DNA from: an uncultured Reyranella sp.
GTDB lineage: Bacteria; Pseudomonadota; Alphaproteobacteria; Reyranellales; Reyranellaceae
Length of the DNA: 39,323 nucleotides
Assembly: GCA_937919085.1 (NCBI GenBank)
Contig: CALFRN010000235.1
Span: forward strand, 1 to 39,323
Direction: 5' to 3'
In this document: piece by piece, positions 19,761 to 28,203 of the stretch
Layout: the number at the start of each line of letters is the position of its first letter
Numbering within the stretch: position 1 is the first letter of the stretch
Translations under genes and position numbers: made by a program
The notes under the pieces: model-generated
Seen by the model: the letters and a program-made list of their open reading frames with translations, nothing else
The model's database searches: none
What the model was told of the DNA's origin: nothing

Positions 19761-19831
19761 TCAAGGATCGCGACGCGGTCGCCTGAAAGAAACTGTCCGG
19801 CGCATTGGGGCATTTGCAAACAATCGCTCAA

Positions 19832-19865
19832 TTGCTGCGGCGCACCCGGGAGCAACCAGTTTTTT
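19832..19865 (+). terminator. Weak intrinsic terminator after ftsB
   Basis: A TTGCT/AGCAA stem (19832-19836, 19851-19855) with a GC-rich loop is followed, after four bases, by six T residues at 19860-19865. The stem is short, so this is tentative. Confidence 0.3.
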
Positions 19866-19881
19866 CTAGCTAGATCAAGCA

Positions 19882-19905
19882 CATCGCCATGGGCGATGCT
19901 ATAAG
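19882..19905 (+). promoter_or_regulatory. pdhA promoter -10 with adjacent dyad
   Basis: CATCGCC, ATG, GGCGATG (19882-19898) is a perfect dyad with 7-bp arms. TATAAG (19900-19905), a good -10 hexamer 26 bp before the pdhA ATG, follows immediately. No good -35 is found at 16-18 bp. A dyad in the spacer suggests control by a bound regulator. Confidence 0.4.
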
Positions 19906-19931
19906 CCGAGCGGGCCAACGAGGGGAATGCT

Positions 19932-20984
19932 ATGGCGAAGCCGGCCGTGAAGCCGAAGGTCGAATCTCTTGCCGCCAAATCGAAGTCGTCTCCCAAATCA
20001 TCTGGGCCGGGCGACAACAGCATCAGCGCCGAAGAGCTCAAAGCGTATTATCGCAGCATGCTTCTGATCCGCCGCTTCGAGGAGCGCGCGGGCCAGCTCT
20101 ATGGCATGGGCCTGATCGGTGGTTTCTGCCACCTCTATATCGGGCAGGAGGCCGTTGTCGTCGGCATGCAATCGACGATCAACGACAAGGATGCCGTCAT
20201 TACCTCTTATCGCGATCACGGTCACATGCTGGCCTGCGGCATGGAGCCCAAGGGGGTGATGTCCGAATTGACCGGCCGCAGTGGCGGTTATTCACGAGGC
20301 AAGGGCGGCTCGATGCACATGTTCAGCCGCGAAAAGAATTTCTACGGCGGCCACGGCATTGTCGGCGCCCAGGTACCGATCGGCACCGGACTGGCCTTCG
20401 CCCACAAGTACAATGGCAGCAAGAATGTCTCGCTGACCTATTTCGGCGATGGCAGTGCCAATCAAGGACAGGTCTACGAAGCCATGAACATGGCGGCACT
20501 CTGGAAGCTGCCCGTCGTCTACATCATCGAAAACAACCGTTACGGCATGGGCACGTCGGTCGAACGCGCCTCCGCAACCACCGAACTGTTCCGGCACGGT
20601 GAGGCATTCGGTATTCCGGGCGTGCGGGTCGACGGAATGGACGTTCTGGCGGTTCGGGCGGCGGGAGAGAAGGCGGTCGAGCACGCGCGGAGTGGTGCCG
20701 GTCCCTACATCCTCGAGATGCAAACCTATCGCTATCGCGGCCATTCGATGAGCGATCCGGCCAAGTACCGAACCAAGGAAGAGGTCGACAAGTACCGAAC
20801 CGAACGCGATCCGATCGATCACTTGCGAAAGCGCATGCTCGATGCCGGCCTGGTCGACGAAGCGGCGCTCAAGGCGGTCGACGCGGAACTACGCAAGATC
20901 GTGGGCGATGCCGCGGAGTTCGCGCAACACAGTCCGGAGCCCGATCCCTCGGAGCTCTGGACCGATATCCTGGTCGGAGCCTGA
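19932..20984 (+). CDS. pdhA: Pyruvate dehydrogenase E1 component, alpha subunit
   Basis: This 350-residue subunit of a heterotetrameric E1 decarboxylates pyruvate on thiamine diphosphate and passes the acetyl group to lipoyl-E2. The ThDP/Mg2+ motif is TYFGDGSANQGQVYEAMNMAALWKLPVVYIIENN. Other conserved parts are the GGFCHLYIGQEAVVVG N-region, SYRDHGHMLACG, the RGKGGSMHMF loop, and the phosphorylation-loop-like YRYRGHSMSDPAKYR. A Lys/Ser/Pro-rich N-terminal extension precedes the core. AGGGGAA precedes ATG 19932, and pdhB starts 3 bp after the stop. Confidence 0.97.
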   Translation: MAKPAVKPKVESLAAKSKSSPKSSGPGDNSISAEELKAYYRSMLLIRRFEERAGQLYGMGLIGGFCHLYIGQEAVVVGMQSTINDKDAVITSYRDHGHMLACGMEPKGVMSELTGRSGGYSRGKGGSMHMFSREKNFYGGHGIVGAQVPIGTGLAFAHKYNGSKNVSLTYFGDGSANQGQVYEAMNMAALWKLPVVYIIENNRYGMGTSVERASATTELFRHGEAFGIPGVRVDGMDVLAVRAAGEKAVEHARSGAGPYILEMQTYRYRGHSMSDPAKYRTKEEVDKYRTERDPIDHLRKRMLDAGLVDEAALKAVDAELRKIVGDAAEFAQHSPEPDPSELWTDILVGA

Positions 20985-20987
20985 GTC

Positions 20988-22361
20988 ATGTCCATCCCGG
21001 TTCTGATGCCCGCGCTTTCGCCGACAATGACCGAAGGCAAGCTCGCTAAATGGCACGTCAAGGTAGGTGACGCGGTCAAGTCTGGTCAGGTGATCTGCGA
21101 GATCGAGACCGACAAGGCCACCATGGAGGTCGAGGCCGTAGACGAAGGGGTTGTGGCGCAAATCCTGATCGAGGAAGGCACCGAAGGCGTTGCGGTGAAC
21201 ACACCGATCTGCGTCCTTGCCGAAGAAGGCGAGAGTGCCGCAGACGCGGCAAAGGCCACGCCAGCTGCTGCTACGCGAAGCGAACAGGCACCCGCCCAGG
21301 CAACGACACCAGTGCCTGCAGCCGCGGTTCCAGCACCTCCCGCGGCGGCGCCGGCGTCCGAGCCGGAATGGACTGGCAAGACGGTTCACATGACGGTACG
21401 CGAAGCGTTGCGTGACGCCATGGCAGAAGAAATGCGGAGCGACGGCACTATCTTCCTGATGGGCGAGGAAGTCGCGCAATACCATGGCGCCTACAAGGTA
21501 AGCCAGGGCCTGCTCGAGGAGTTCGGTGACAAGCGCGTCATCGACACCCCGATAACCGAGCATGGCTTTGCCGGCCTCGGCGTAGGTGCCGCGTTCGGCG
21601 GTCTGAGGCCGATCGTCGAGTTCATGACTTTCAATTTTTCCATGCAGGCGATGGACCAGATCATCAACTCGGCCGCGAAAACGCACTATATGTCGGGCGG
21701 CCAGATGACATGTCCGATCGTCTTCCGTGGGCCCAACGGAGCGGCTTCGCGAGTGGGCGCACAGCATTCGCAATGCTACGCGAGCTGGTACGCTCATGTT
21801 CCCGGGCTGCGTGTTCTCGCTCCTTGGAGCGCTGCCGACGCCAAGGGCCTGCTGAAGGCGGCCATCCGGGATCCCAACCCCGTGATCTTCCTCGAAAACG
21901 AGATGCTCTACGGACAATCCTTCGACGTGCCGGAAGATCCAGATTTCGTGCTGCCCATCGGCAAGGCAAAGATCGAGAGAGTGGGCAAGGATGTCACCAT
22001 CGTCGCATTCTCGATCATGGTCGGAAAGGCATTGCAGGCTGCCGAGGAACTCGCCAAGCAGGGGATCGATGCCGAGGTGATCAACCTGCGCAGCTTGCGC
22101 CCGTTCGATACCGAAACGATCGTCACATCGATCAAGAAGACCAACCGGCTGGTCTCGGTGGAAGAGGGCTGGCCGTTCGCTGGAATCGGCTCGGAACTGG
22201 CAGCTCAGATGATGGAGCATGCCTTCGACTGGCTCGATGCACCGGTCAAGCGGGTAGCCGGCCTCGACGTGCCGTTGCCTTATGCCGCCAACCTGGAGCG
22301 CATGGCTCTGCCGCAGTCCGACAATATCATCGAGGCCGCCCGCGCGGTCTGTAATCGCTGA
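20988..22361 (+). CDS. pdhB: Pyruvate dehydrogenase E1 component, beta subunit with N-terminal lipoyl domain
   Basis: The 457-residue protein has a lipoyl domain (residues 1-80, lipoylated Lys in [10 protein letters not shown]), an Ala/Pro-rich swinging linker (to about residue 125) and the E1-beta domain. The latter begins [19 protein letters not shown] and includes [52 protein letters not shown] and the C-terminal [18 protein letters not shown] lipoyl domain on E1-beta is a known alphaproteobacterial feature. Its lipoyl domain is nearly identical to that of the following E2, also at DNA level. Translation is probably coupled to pdhA. Confidence 0.97.
   Translation: MSIPVLMPALSPTMTEGKLAKWHVKVGDAVKSGQVICEIETDKATMEVEAVDEGVVAQILIEEGTEGVAVNTPICVLAEEGESAADAAKATPAAATRSEQAPAQATTPVPAAAVPAPPAAAPASEPEWTGKTVHMTVREALRDAMAEEMRSDGTIFLMGEEVAQYHGAYKVSQGLLEEFGDKRVIDTPITEHGFAGLGVGAAFGGLRPIVEFMTFNFSMQAMDQIINSAAKTHYMSGGQMTCPIVFRGPNGAASRVGAQHSQCYASWYAHVPGLRVLAPWSAADAKGLLKAAIRDPNPVIFLENEMLYGQSFDVPEDPDFVLPIGKAKIERVGKDVTIVAFSIMVGKALQAAEELAKQGIDAEVINLRSLRPFDTETIVTSIKKTNRLVSVEEGWPFAGIGSELAAQMMEHAFDWLDAPVKRVAGLDVPLPYAANLERMALPQSDNIIEAARAVCNR
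21003..21148 (+). repeat. Lipoyl-domain repeat, copy 1 (in pdhB)
   Basis: This 146-bp block aligns without gaps to 22394-22539 with 16 mismatches by my count (about 89% identity). Most differences are at third codon positions. It encodes the core of the lipoyl domain, including the lysine to be lipoylated. Confidence 0.9.
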
Positions 22362-22378
22362 CGCGGGAGGATTTAGCC

Positions 22379-23653
22379 ATGGCCATCAATATCCTGATGC
22401 CCGCGCTCTCGCCGACAATGACGGAGGGCAAACTCGCCAAGTGGCACGTCAAGGTGGGCGACACGGTCACGTCTGGCCAGGTGATCTGCGAGATCGAAAC
22501 CGACAAGGCGACGATGGAGGTCGAGGCAGTAGATGAAGGCCGGATCGGTCAACTCGTCGTACCCGAGGGCGCCGAAGGCGTGAAGGTGAACGCGGTCATC
22601 GCCGTCCTGCTCGAGGAAGGCGAAAAGGAAGTCGCCAAGGTCGCCGCACCTGCTGCGGCTAGTCCAGCGCCCGCCACCAAGCCGGCCGCGCCGCCGCCGC
22701 CAGCTCCAGCCTCCGTATCGGCCCCGAAGCCTGCAGCCCCGGCCCCGGCTAAGCCGGGCAATGGCGCGCGTGTCTTCGCCTCGCCACTGGCCAGGCGTAT
22801 TGCGGCGGACAAGGGACTCGACCTTTCCCGGATCAGTGGCAGCGGCCCCGGTGGTCGAATCGTCAAGGCCGACGTCGAGGCGGCGAAGCCTGGCCGGGCC
22901 GCGGCGCCGACCACATCCGCCGCAGTCAAGCCGGCGACAACGGAGCAGCCGGTCATTGCCGCACCTGGCGACAGCCGCGTGCCACATACCTCCATTCGCA
23001 AGGTCATCGCGCGGCGGATGCTCGAGTCCAAGCAGACGGTGCCGCACTTCTACCTCACGGTCGAATTCGAGATCGATGCCCTGTTAGCGGCACGCCAGGC
23101 GATCAACGCCGTGACGGAGAAGAGGGGCACCAAGGTTTCGGTCAACGACATGGTGATCAAGGCCTGCGCCAAGGCGCTGCGCGATCATCCCGAATGCAAT
23201 GCCTCATGGACCGAGGACGAGATGATCCAGTACGGCGCGGTCGACATCTCGGTCGCCGTGGCGACGGACCGCGGCCTGATCACGCCGATCGTGCGAAACG
23301 CCGACATGAAGGGGCTGGCTCAGATCGCGGCCGAAATGAAGGATCTCGCGGCACGCGCCAAGGCCGGCAAACTCAAGCTCGACGAATTCCAGGGTGGAGG
23401 TTTCACGATCTCCAATCTGGGCATGTTTGGGATCAAGAATTTTGCTGCCATCATCAACACACCGCAGGCCATGATCCTGGCCGTTGGCGCAGGCGAGGAA
23501 CGGGTGGTGGTCCGCAAGGGCCAGATGGTGGTGCGCAACATGCTGGACTGCACGCTTGCCGTCGATCACCGTGTCGTTGACGGTGCACTTGGGGCACTGT
23601 TTCTCCAAACGCTGCGTGCCTATGTCGAACAGCCGGCTGCAATGCTGGCCTAG
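22379..23653 (+). CDS. pdhC: Dihydrolipoyllysine-residue acetyltransferase (E2 of pyruvate dehydrogenase)
   Basis: The 424-residue E2 has one lipoyl domain (residues 1-80, Lys in ETDKATME) and an Ala/Pro linker. A peripheral subunit-binding domain follows (around residues 133-165, FASPLARRIAADKGLDLSRISGSGPGGRIVKADV), then a second linker and the catalytic domain with the acyltransferase signature DHRVVDGALGALFLQTL near the C-terminus. It forms the core of the complex and transfers acetyl from lipoamide to CoA. GGAGG precedes ATG 22379. The lpdA Shine-Dalgarno overlaps its stop codon. Confidence 0.97.
   Translation: MAINILMPALSPTMTEGKLAKWHVKVGDTVTSGQVICEIETDKATMEVEAVDEGRIGQLVVPEGAEGVKVNAVIAVLLEEGEKEVAKVAAPAAASPAPATKPAAPPPPAPASVSAPKPAAPAPAKPGNGARVFASPLARRIAADKGLDLSRISGSGPGGRIVKADVEAAKPGRAAAPTTSAAVKPATTEQPVIAAPGDSRVPHTSIRKVIARRMLESKQTVPHFYLTVEFEIDALLAARQAINAVTEKRGTKVSVNDMVIKACAKALRDHPECNASWTEDEMIQYGAVDISVAVATDRGLITPIVRNADMKGLAQIAAEMKDLAARAKAGKLKLDEFQGGGFTISNLGMFGIKNFAAIINTPQAMILAVGAGEERVVVRKGQMVVRNMLDCTLAVDHRVVDGALGALFLQTLRAYVEQPAAMLA
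22394..22539 (+). repeat. Lipoyl-domain repeat, copy 2 (in pdhC)
   Basis: Partner of the 21003-21148 block, in direct orientation and ungapped, with about 89% base identity. It encodes the lipoyl-domain core of E2. Confidence 0.9.
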
Positions 23654-23662
23654 GAGCGACCT

Positions 23663-25075
23663 GTGGCCGAAACGAATTTTGACATCATCGTCGTGGGTGG
23701 CGGACCGGGTGGCTACGTGGCCGCCATTCGCGCGGCCCAGCTTGGCCTCAAGACCGCTGTCGTAGAGCGTGAGCACATGGGAGGGATTTGCCTCAACTGG
23801 GGCTGTATTCCGACCAAGGCGCTGCTGCGCACTTCGGAGGTCTACGGCCTCATCAAGCATGCCGATGCGTTCGGGTTGTCTGTCAAGGATGTTTCGTTCG
23901 ATGCCAAGAAGATCGTTGAGCGCTCGCGCAAGGTGGCAAGCCAGCTCAGCAACGGCGTCAAGGGGTTGATGAAGAAGAACAAGATCGCGGTGTTCGATGG
24001 TACTGCCAAGCTGGCGGGCACCGACGGGGCATTGCGCAAACTCGCTGTGGCGATGAACGACAAGAGCAGTGTGACGCTTACTGCCGCGAACGTGATCCTG
24101 GCGACCGGCGCCCGCGCGCGCCAGCTTCCCGGCCTCGAGTCCGACGGCAAGCTGGTGTGGAGCTACAAGGAAGCGATGGTGCCGCCGGAATTTCCCAAGT
24201 CGCTCCTGGTCATCGGCTCCGGCGCCATCGGCATCGAGTTCGCCAGCTTCTACCGGACCATGGGTGCCGAGGTCACGGTATGCGAGGTCCTCGACCGGAT
24301 CCTGCCTGTGGAAGACGAGGAAGTCTCGGCCTTCGCCAAGCGGGCGTTCGAAAAGCAAGGTATGAAGATCCTGACCGGGGCCACGGTTTCGAACCTGAAG
24401 AAGGCGGCCAACAAGGTCACGGCCACGATCACCGCGGGCGGCAAGGCGCAGGAGATTACTGTCGATCGTGTCATCAGTGCCGTCGGCATCGTGGGCAACG
24501 TTGAGAACCTCGGCCTCGAAGGCACCAAGGTGAAGGTCGAGAAGACCCACATTGCGATCGACCAGTGGGGTTTCACGGGCGAGCCCAATGTCTATGCGAT
24601 CGGCGATGTCGCAGGCCCGCCGTGGCTCGCCCACAAGGCGATGCATGAGGGCGTGCTGGTGGTGGAAAAGATCGCTGGCGTTAAGGGCGTGCATCCGATG
24701 AAAACCGAGAACATTCCCGGCTGCACCTACTGCCAACCACAAGTGGCAAGCATTGGCCTGACCGAGGCTGCTGCCAAGGCCAAGGGGCTGCAGTTGAAAG
24801 TCGGCAAGTTCCCGTTCATCGGCAACGGCAAGGCGATTGCGTTGGGCGAGCCGGAGGGCTTCGTCAAGACGATCTTCGACGCCAAGACCGGCGAGCTTCT
24901 GGGTGCCCACATGATTGGCGCGGAAGTAACGGAACTGATTCAGGGCTACAGCATCGCCAAGACGCTGGAGACCACTGAAGTTGAACTCATGGCCACGGTG
25001 TTCCCGCACCCGACGCTGTCCGAAATGATGCACGAATCGGTACTGGCGGCATACGGCCGGACGCTCCATATCTAG
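23663..25075 (+). CDS. lpdA: Dihydrolipoyl dehydrogenase (E3)
   Basis: The 470-residue flavoprotein reoxidises dihydrolipoamide with NAD+. Visible elements: FAD motif VVGGGPGGYVAAIRAAQLG, redox disulfide Cys43/Cys48 in GGICLNWGCIPTKALL, NAD motif VIGSGAIGIEFASFYRTMGAEVTV, FAD motif VYAIGDVAGPPWLAHKA, and the C-terminal dimer-interface active-site HPTLSEMMHES. The start is GTG 23663, with GGAG six bases upstream overlapping the E2 stop. There is no lipoyl domain, unlike some E3 proteins. Lying directly after pdhC, it probably serves the pyruvate complex. Confidence 0.97.
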   Translation: MAETNFDIIVVGGGPGGYVAAIRAAQLGLKTAVVEREHMGGICLNWGCIPTKALLRTSEVYGLIKHADAFGLSVKDVSFDAKKIVERSRKVASQLSNGVKGLMKKNKIAVFDGTAKLAGTDGALRKLAVAMNDKSSVTLTAANVILATGARARQLPGLESDGKLVWSYKEAMVPPEFPKSLLVIGSGAIGIEFASFYRTMGAEVTVCEVLDRILPVEDEEVSAFAKRAFEKQGMKILTGATVSNLKKAANKVTATITAGGKAQEITVDRVISAVGIVGNVENLGLEGTKVKVEKTHIAIDQWGFTGEPNVYAIGDVAGPPWLAHKAMHEGVLVVEKIAGVKGVHPMKTENIPGCTYCQPQVASIGLTEAAAKAKGLQLKVGKFPFIGNGKAIALGEPEGFVKTIFDAKTGELLGAHMIGAEVTELIQGYSIAKTLETTEVELMATVFPHPTLSEMMHESVLAAYGRTLHI

Positions 25076-25081
25076 GGCGTC

Positions 25082-26053
25082 ATGGACGGATCTCACGACA
25101 AGCTCTCCCCGAGCCGGGCCGAACGCCATCCTGAAAAGGCACATCGGCCGGACAATCCGATTCAGCGCAAGCCGGACTGGATCCGGGTGCGTGCTCCCAA
25201 TTCACCGGAATATGCCGAGACCAAGCGCTTGATGCGCCAGTATGGTCTCTCGACGGTGTGCGAGGAGGCCTCCTGTCCCAACATCGGTGAATGCTGGAAG
25301 CAAAAGCACGCGACGTTCATGATCATGGGCGAGGTCTGCACGCGCGCTTGTGCCTTCTGCAATGTTGCTACCGGCAAACCGGGCGCGCTCAACCCTCACG
25401 AACCTGACAACATCGCCGAGGCCGTGGGCAAGTTGGGTCTCGGTCATGTGGTGGTCACCTCGGTCGATCGCGACGATCTCGATGACGGCGGGGCAGGGCA
25501 CTTCGCCAAAGTGATCACGGCGCTGCACCGGTCGGCGCCGGCCACGACTGTCGAAATTCTGACTCCGGACTTCATGCGCAAGGGCGGCGCGATCGAAACG
25601 GTCGTCGCCGCACGGCCCGACGTCTTCAATCACAATCTTGAAACCGTGCCGCGGCTTTATCCGGCCATCCGACCGGGTGCGCGCTACTTCACCTCGTTGC
25701 GCCTGCTCGCAAGGGTGAAGGAGATCAATGCCTCGATGTTCACCAAGTCGGGCCTGATGGTTGGCCTCGGCGAGACACGCGAGGAGATTTTGCAGGTGAT
25801 GGACGACCTCCGCGCGGCCGAAGTTGATTTCCTGACCATCGGCCAGTACCTGCAGCCGACCCCCAAGCATGCGCCGATCGATCGATTCTGGACGCCGGCC
25901 GAATTCGATGAATTGGCTACACTGGCGCGCGCCAAGGGCTTTCTGATGGTTTCGGCGTCGCCGCTGACGCGATCGAGCTATCACGCCGGCGATGACTTCG
26001 CCCGCCTGCGCGCTGCCCGGGAAGCACAGTTGGCGCCCCGGGCGCGAGCTTGA
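25082..26053 (+). CDS. lipA: Lipoyl synthase
   Basis: The 323-residue radical-SAM enzyme inserts two sulfur atoms into octanoyl groups on lipoyl domains. It has both iron-sulfur motifs: Cys60, Cys65 and Cys71 (CX4CX5C, auxiliary cluster) and Cys86, Cys90 and Cys93 (CX3CX2C, SAM cluster). The C-terminal [10 protein letters not shown] contains the conserved RSSY element. It starts 6 bp after lpdA, so the operon encodes both the lipoylated complex and the enzyme that matures its cofactor. Confidence 0.97.
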   Translation: MDGSHDKLSPSRAERHPEKAHRPDNPIQRKPDWIRVRAPNSPEYAETKRLMRQYGLSTVCEEASCPNIGECWKQKHATFMIMGEVCTRACAFCNVATGKPGALNPHEPDNIAEAVGKLGLGHVVVTSVDRDDLDDGGAGHFAKVITALHRSAPATTVEILTPDFMRKGGAIETVVAARPDVFNHNLETVPRLYPAIRPGARYFTSLRLLARVKEINASMFTKSGLMVGLGETREEILQVMDDLRAAEVDFLTIGQYLQPTPKHAPIDRFWTPAEFDELATLARAKGFLMVSASPLTRSSYHAGDDFARLRAAREAQLAPRARA

Positions 26054-26060
26054 ACGCAGT

Positions 26061-26546
26061 TTGATCACTCGTCACGCCGAGCGCCGCATCGTCGGCCATG
26101 CCCCCGCGCAATTGTTCGACCTCGTGGCCGACGTCCGGCGTTATCCCGAATTCCTGCCGTGGTGCCAGGCCGCCCGGGTTAGACGGCGAGAGGGCCAGGT
26201 AGAGATTGCCGAGCTGGCGATCGGTTTCGGTCCATTCCACGAGAAGTTCGTCTCCAGGATTGAGCTGGTGCCCGAACATGCCGGCGGGCCGCGCATCGAT
26301 ACGACCGGCGTTGAAGGTCCGTTTCGCCGGCTCGTCAGTCGCTGGACCTTCCAACCTCATCCCGAAGGCACACTGATCGACTTCGAACTCGAATTCGACT
26401 TTCGCTCGATGCTGCTGCAACAAACGGTCCGCCTTCTATTTGCCGAGGCGGTCCGCCGAATGGTGTCGGCCTTCGAAGCGCGTGCGACCGCGCTTTACGG
26501 CAAGCCTACCGGTCGGCCAGGGACGCCAGCATCGCGAGCGCGGTAA
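26061..26546 (+). CDS. ratA: COQ10/RatA-type START-domain protein
   Basis: The 161-residue protein (from TTG 26061) has the polyketide-cyclase/START fold of COQ10 and RatA: HAPAQLFDLVADVRRYPEFLPWCQAARV, a central IELVPEHAGG segment, PFRRLVSRWTFQP, and FELEFDFRSMLLQQ. COQ10 homologues bind ubiquinone and support respiration; E. coli RatA was described as a 50S-binding toxin. Next to lipA a ubiquinone-related role is more plausible, but this is inference. TTG 26061 gives the family's usual N-terminus; ATG 25992 would overlap lipA by 62 bp. Its 3' end overlaps the convergent pncC by 41 bp. Confidence 0.85.
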   Translation: MITRHAERRIVGHAPAQLFDLVADVRRYPEFLPWCQAARVRRREGQVEIAELAIGFGPFHEKFVSRIELVPEHAGGPRIDTTGVEGPFRRLVSRWTFQPHPEGTLIDFELEFDFRSMLLQQTVRLLFAEAVRRMVSAFEARATALYGKPTGRPGTPASRAR

Positions 26547-26997
26547 GGACGGCGGCGCGGCGGATCGCGTCGCGGTCGCCCGGAAAGACATGACGTTCGA
26601 TGATCGGCTCGTAGCCCGACCGGACTGCAGCAAGATGGACCAGCCCAACAGGCTTTTCCTCCGTTCCGCCACCGGGACCGGCGACGCCGGTTACCGATAC
26701 GGCGATGTCGGCTTGAGAGTGGCCGAGGGCGCCAGCCGCCATTGCGCGAGCCACGGGATCGCTTACCGCGCCATGGCCTAGAAGGGCATCCCATGGCACC
26801 CCAAGCATTTCACGTTTGGCCTCGTTGGCATAGGTCACGAAGCCGCGTTCGACGACATCGGATGAGCCCGCAATGGCGGTGAGTGCGGCGACAACCAGGC
26901 CTCCAGTGCACGATTCGGCTGTCACAACCTTGAGTCCGCGCCGGCGACAAGACACCAGTACATGCTCTGCCGCGTTTCTCATCTCGTGGTCGAACAT
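26506..26997 (-). CDS. pncC: Nicotinamide-nucleotide amidohydrolase (CinA C-terminal domain protein)
   Basis: The 163-residue stand-alone CinA C-terminal domain converts nicotinamide mononucleotide to nicotinate mononucleotide in pyridine-nucleotide salvage. Characteristic segments: VTAESCTGGLVVAALTAIAGSSDVVERGFVTYANEAK and the glycine-rich VTGVAGPGGGTEEKPVGLVHLA. The N-terminal MoCF-like domain of full CinA is absent, as in E. coli PncC. ATG 26997 has GAGGT upstream, and ispDF ends 8 bp before it, so the two form an operon. Confidence 0.93.
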   Translation of the reverse strand: MFDHEMRNAAEHVLVSCRRRGLKVVTAESCTGGLVVAALTAIAGSSDVVERGFVTYANEAKREMLGVPWDALLGHGAVSDPVARAMAAGALGHSQADIAVSVTGVAGPGGGTEEKPVGLVHLAAVRSGYEPIIERHVFPGDRDAIRRAAVLTALAMLASLADR

Positions 26998-27005
26998 ACG
27001 GACCT

Positions 27006-28172
27006 CTAATGCTTTGGAATTTCGACTGTTGCCACGGCCTGCGCGGCAATGCCTTCACGGCGACCGGTGAAGCCCAGCCCTTCCGTCGTGGTCGCCTTTA
27101 CGCTCACGCGGTCGCGGTCGATACCGGCGATGCGCGCGATGCTGCCGGCCATTGCCTCGCGGTGAGGGCCGATGCGCGGCGCTTCGCAGATAAGAGTGAG
27201 ATCGAGGTGGACGATCCTTCCGCCGCGTTCGACAAGAAGCCCCACGGCATGACGCAGGAAGCGGTCGGAGGAGACGCCGAGCCATTGCGGGTCGGACGGC
27301 GGAAAGTGCGTGCCGATGTCGCCGGCTCCAATTGCGCCCAATACGGCATCGGTAAGTGCGTGCAGGGCAACATCGGCGTCCGAATGGCCGCTGAGCGACT
27401 GGGCATGGGGGATGGGGATACCCCCAAGAACCACGGCGCTGCCGGGAGCGAAGCCATGCACGTCGAAGCCGAACGCGACACGAGTTTCCATTGTCGACAA
27501 CTGCTGTAGATCCTCGATCGTGGTGATCTTCCGGTTGTCCGCGCTGCCGGGCACCATGACGATCCGCAGGCCAGCATGCTCGGCGACGGCAGCGTCATCG
27601 GTGAGCGCCGTGGCTTCGGTTCCGGCCAGCGCTGCCGCGGCGCGATGTGCTTTGAGCACTGCCGCGAACCTGAAGACTTGAGGGGTCTGCGCTCGCCACA
27701 GATTGTGGCGAGACACGGTTTCGGAAACGGCGTGCCCCTCCTCGACACGCTTCAGTGTGTCGAGGAGGGGCACGCCGAGAATTGCGCCATCAACGCCGGA
27801 TGCGGCTGCGGCTTCGAGGCAGGCGGTGATGTCGCTTGCCCGTACGAACGGCCGGGCGGCATCATGGATCGCGACAAAATCGGGGGACTCGGGGACCAGA
27901 GCCTCAAGGCCGTTCAGTACCGACTGCTGTCGGCTTGATCCGCCCAGGACTGGTGCTGGCAGGTCGAAACCGGCGGCCGACGCCTGGTAGTGAAGCTCAT
28001 CACCAGGGGCGATCACAACCTGCAGCCGGCCGATGCCGGGGGCAGCCCGAACCGCGGCCAGGGTATGCCTCAGGACTGGTTGGGTGCCCAAAAGCGCGTA
28101 CTGCTTAGGCAGCGGACCGCCAAAGCGGCTACCGCGGCCTCCGGCGACAATCAGGGCAGTACAAGTAGCCAC
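27006..28172 (-). CDS. ispDF: Bifunctional IspD/IspF (MEP cytidylyltransferase / MECDP synthase)
   Basis: The predicted 388-residue fusion carries out steps 3 and 5 of the non-mevalonate isoprenoid pathway. The IspD half (residues 1-230) has ALIVAGGRGSRFGGPLPKQY, the FVAIHDAARPFV motif and LWRAQTPQVF. The IspF half (about 233-388) has VAFGFDVHGF, the metal-site GHSDADVALHALTDAVLGA, DIGTHFPPSDP and the C-terminal VSVKATTTEGLGFTGRREGI. Fused ispDF is frequent in alphaproteobacteria. GTG 28172 gives the usual N-terminus; TTG 28181 and GTG 28187 are alternatives, and a longer frame to 28268 would run into the palindromic regulatory region. A perfect 21-bp inverted repeat lies inside the IspD part. 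Confidence 0.95.
   Translation of the reverse strand: MATCTALIVAGGRGSRFGGPLPKQYALLGTQPVLRHTLAAVRAAPGIGRLQVVIAPGDELHYQASAAGFDLPAPVLGGSSRQQSVLNGLEALVPESPDFVAIHDAARPFVRASDITACLEAAAASGVDGAILGVPLLDTLKRVEEGHAVSETVSRHNLWRAQTPQVFRFAAVLKAHRAAAALAGTEATALTDDAAVAEHAGLRIVMVPGSADNRKITTIEDLQQLSTMETRVAFGFDVHGFAPGSAVVLGGIPIPHAQSLSGHSDADVALHALTDAVLGAIGAGDIGTHFPPSDPQWLGVSSDRFLRHAVGLLVERGGRIVHLDLTLICEAPRIGPHREAMAGSIARIAGIDRDRVSVKATTTEGLGFTGRREGIAAQAVATVEIPKH
27728..27777. repeat. Perfect 21-bp inverted repeat inside ispDF
   Basis: Bases 27728-27748 are exactly complementary to 27757-27777, with an eight-base loop GCTTCAGT between. On the coding strand the repeat spells the IspD residues GVPLLDTLKRVEEGHA. An 11-bp near-palindrome (GTTTC/GAAAC) follows on the coding strand. 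No T-tract is present. Confidence 0.95.
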
Positions 28173-28203
28173 GGCATCCAATATCACTGTCCCTGTTGGA
28201 GTG

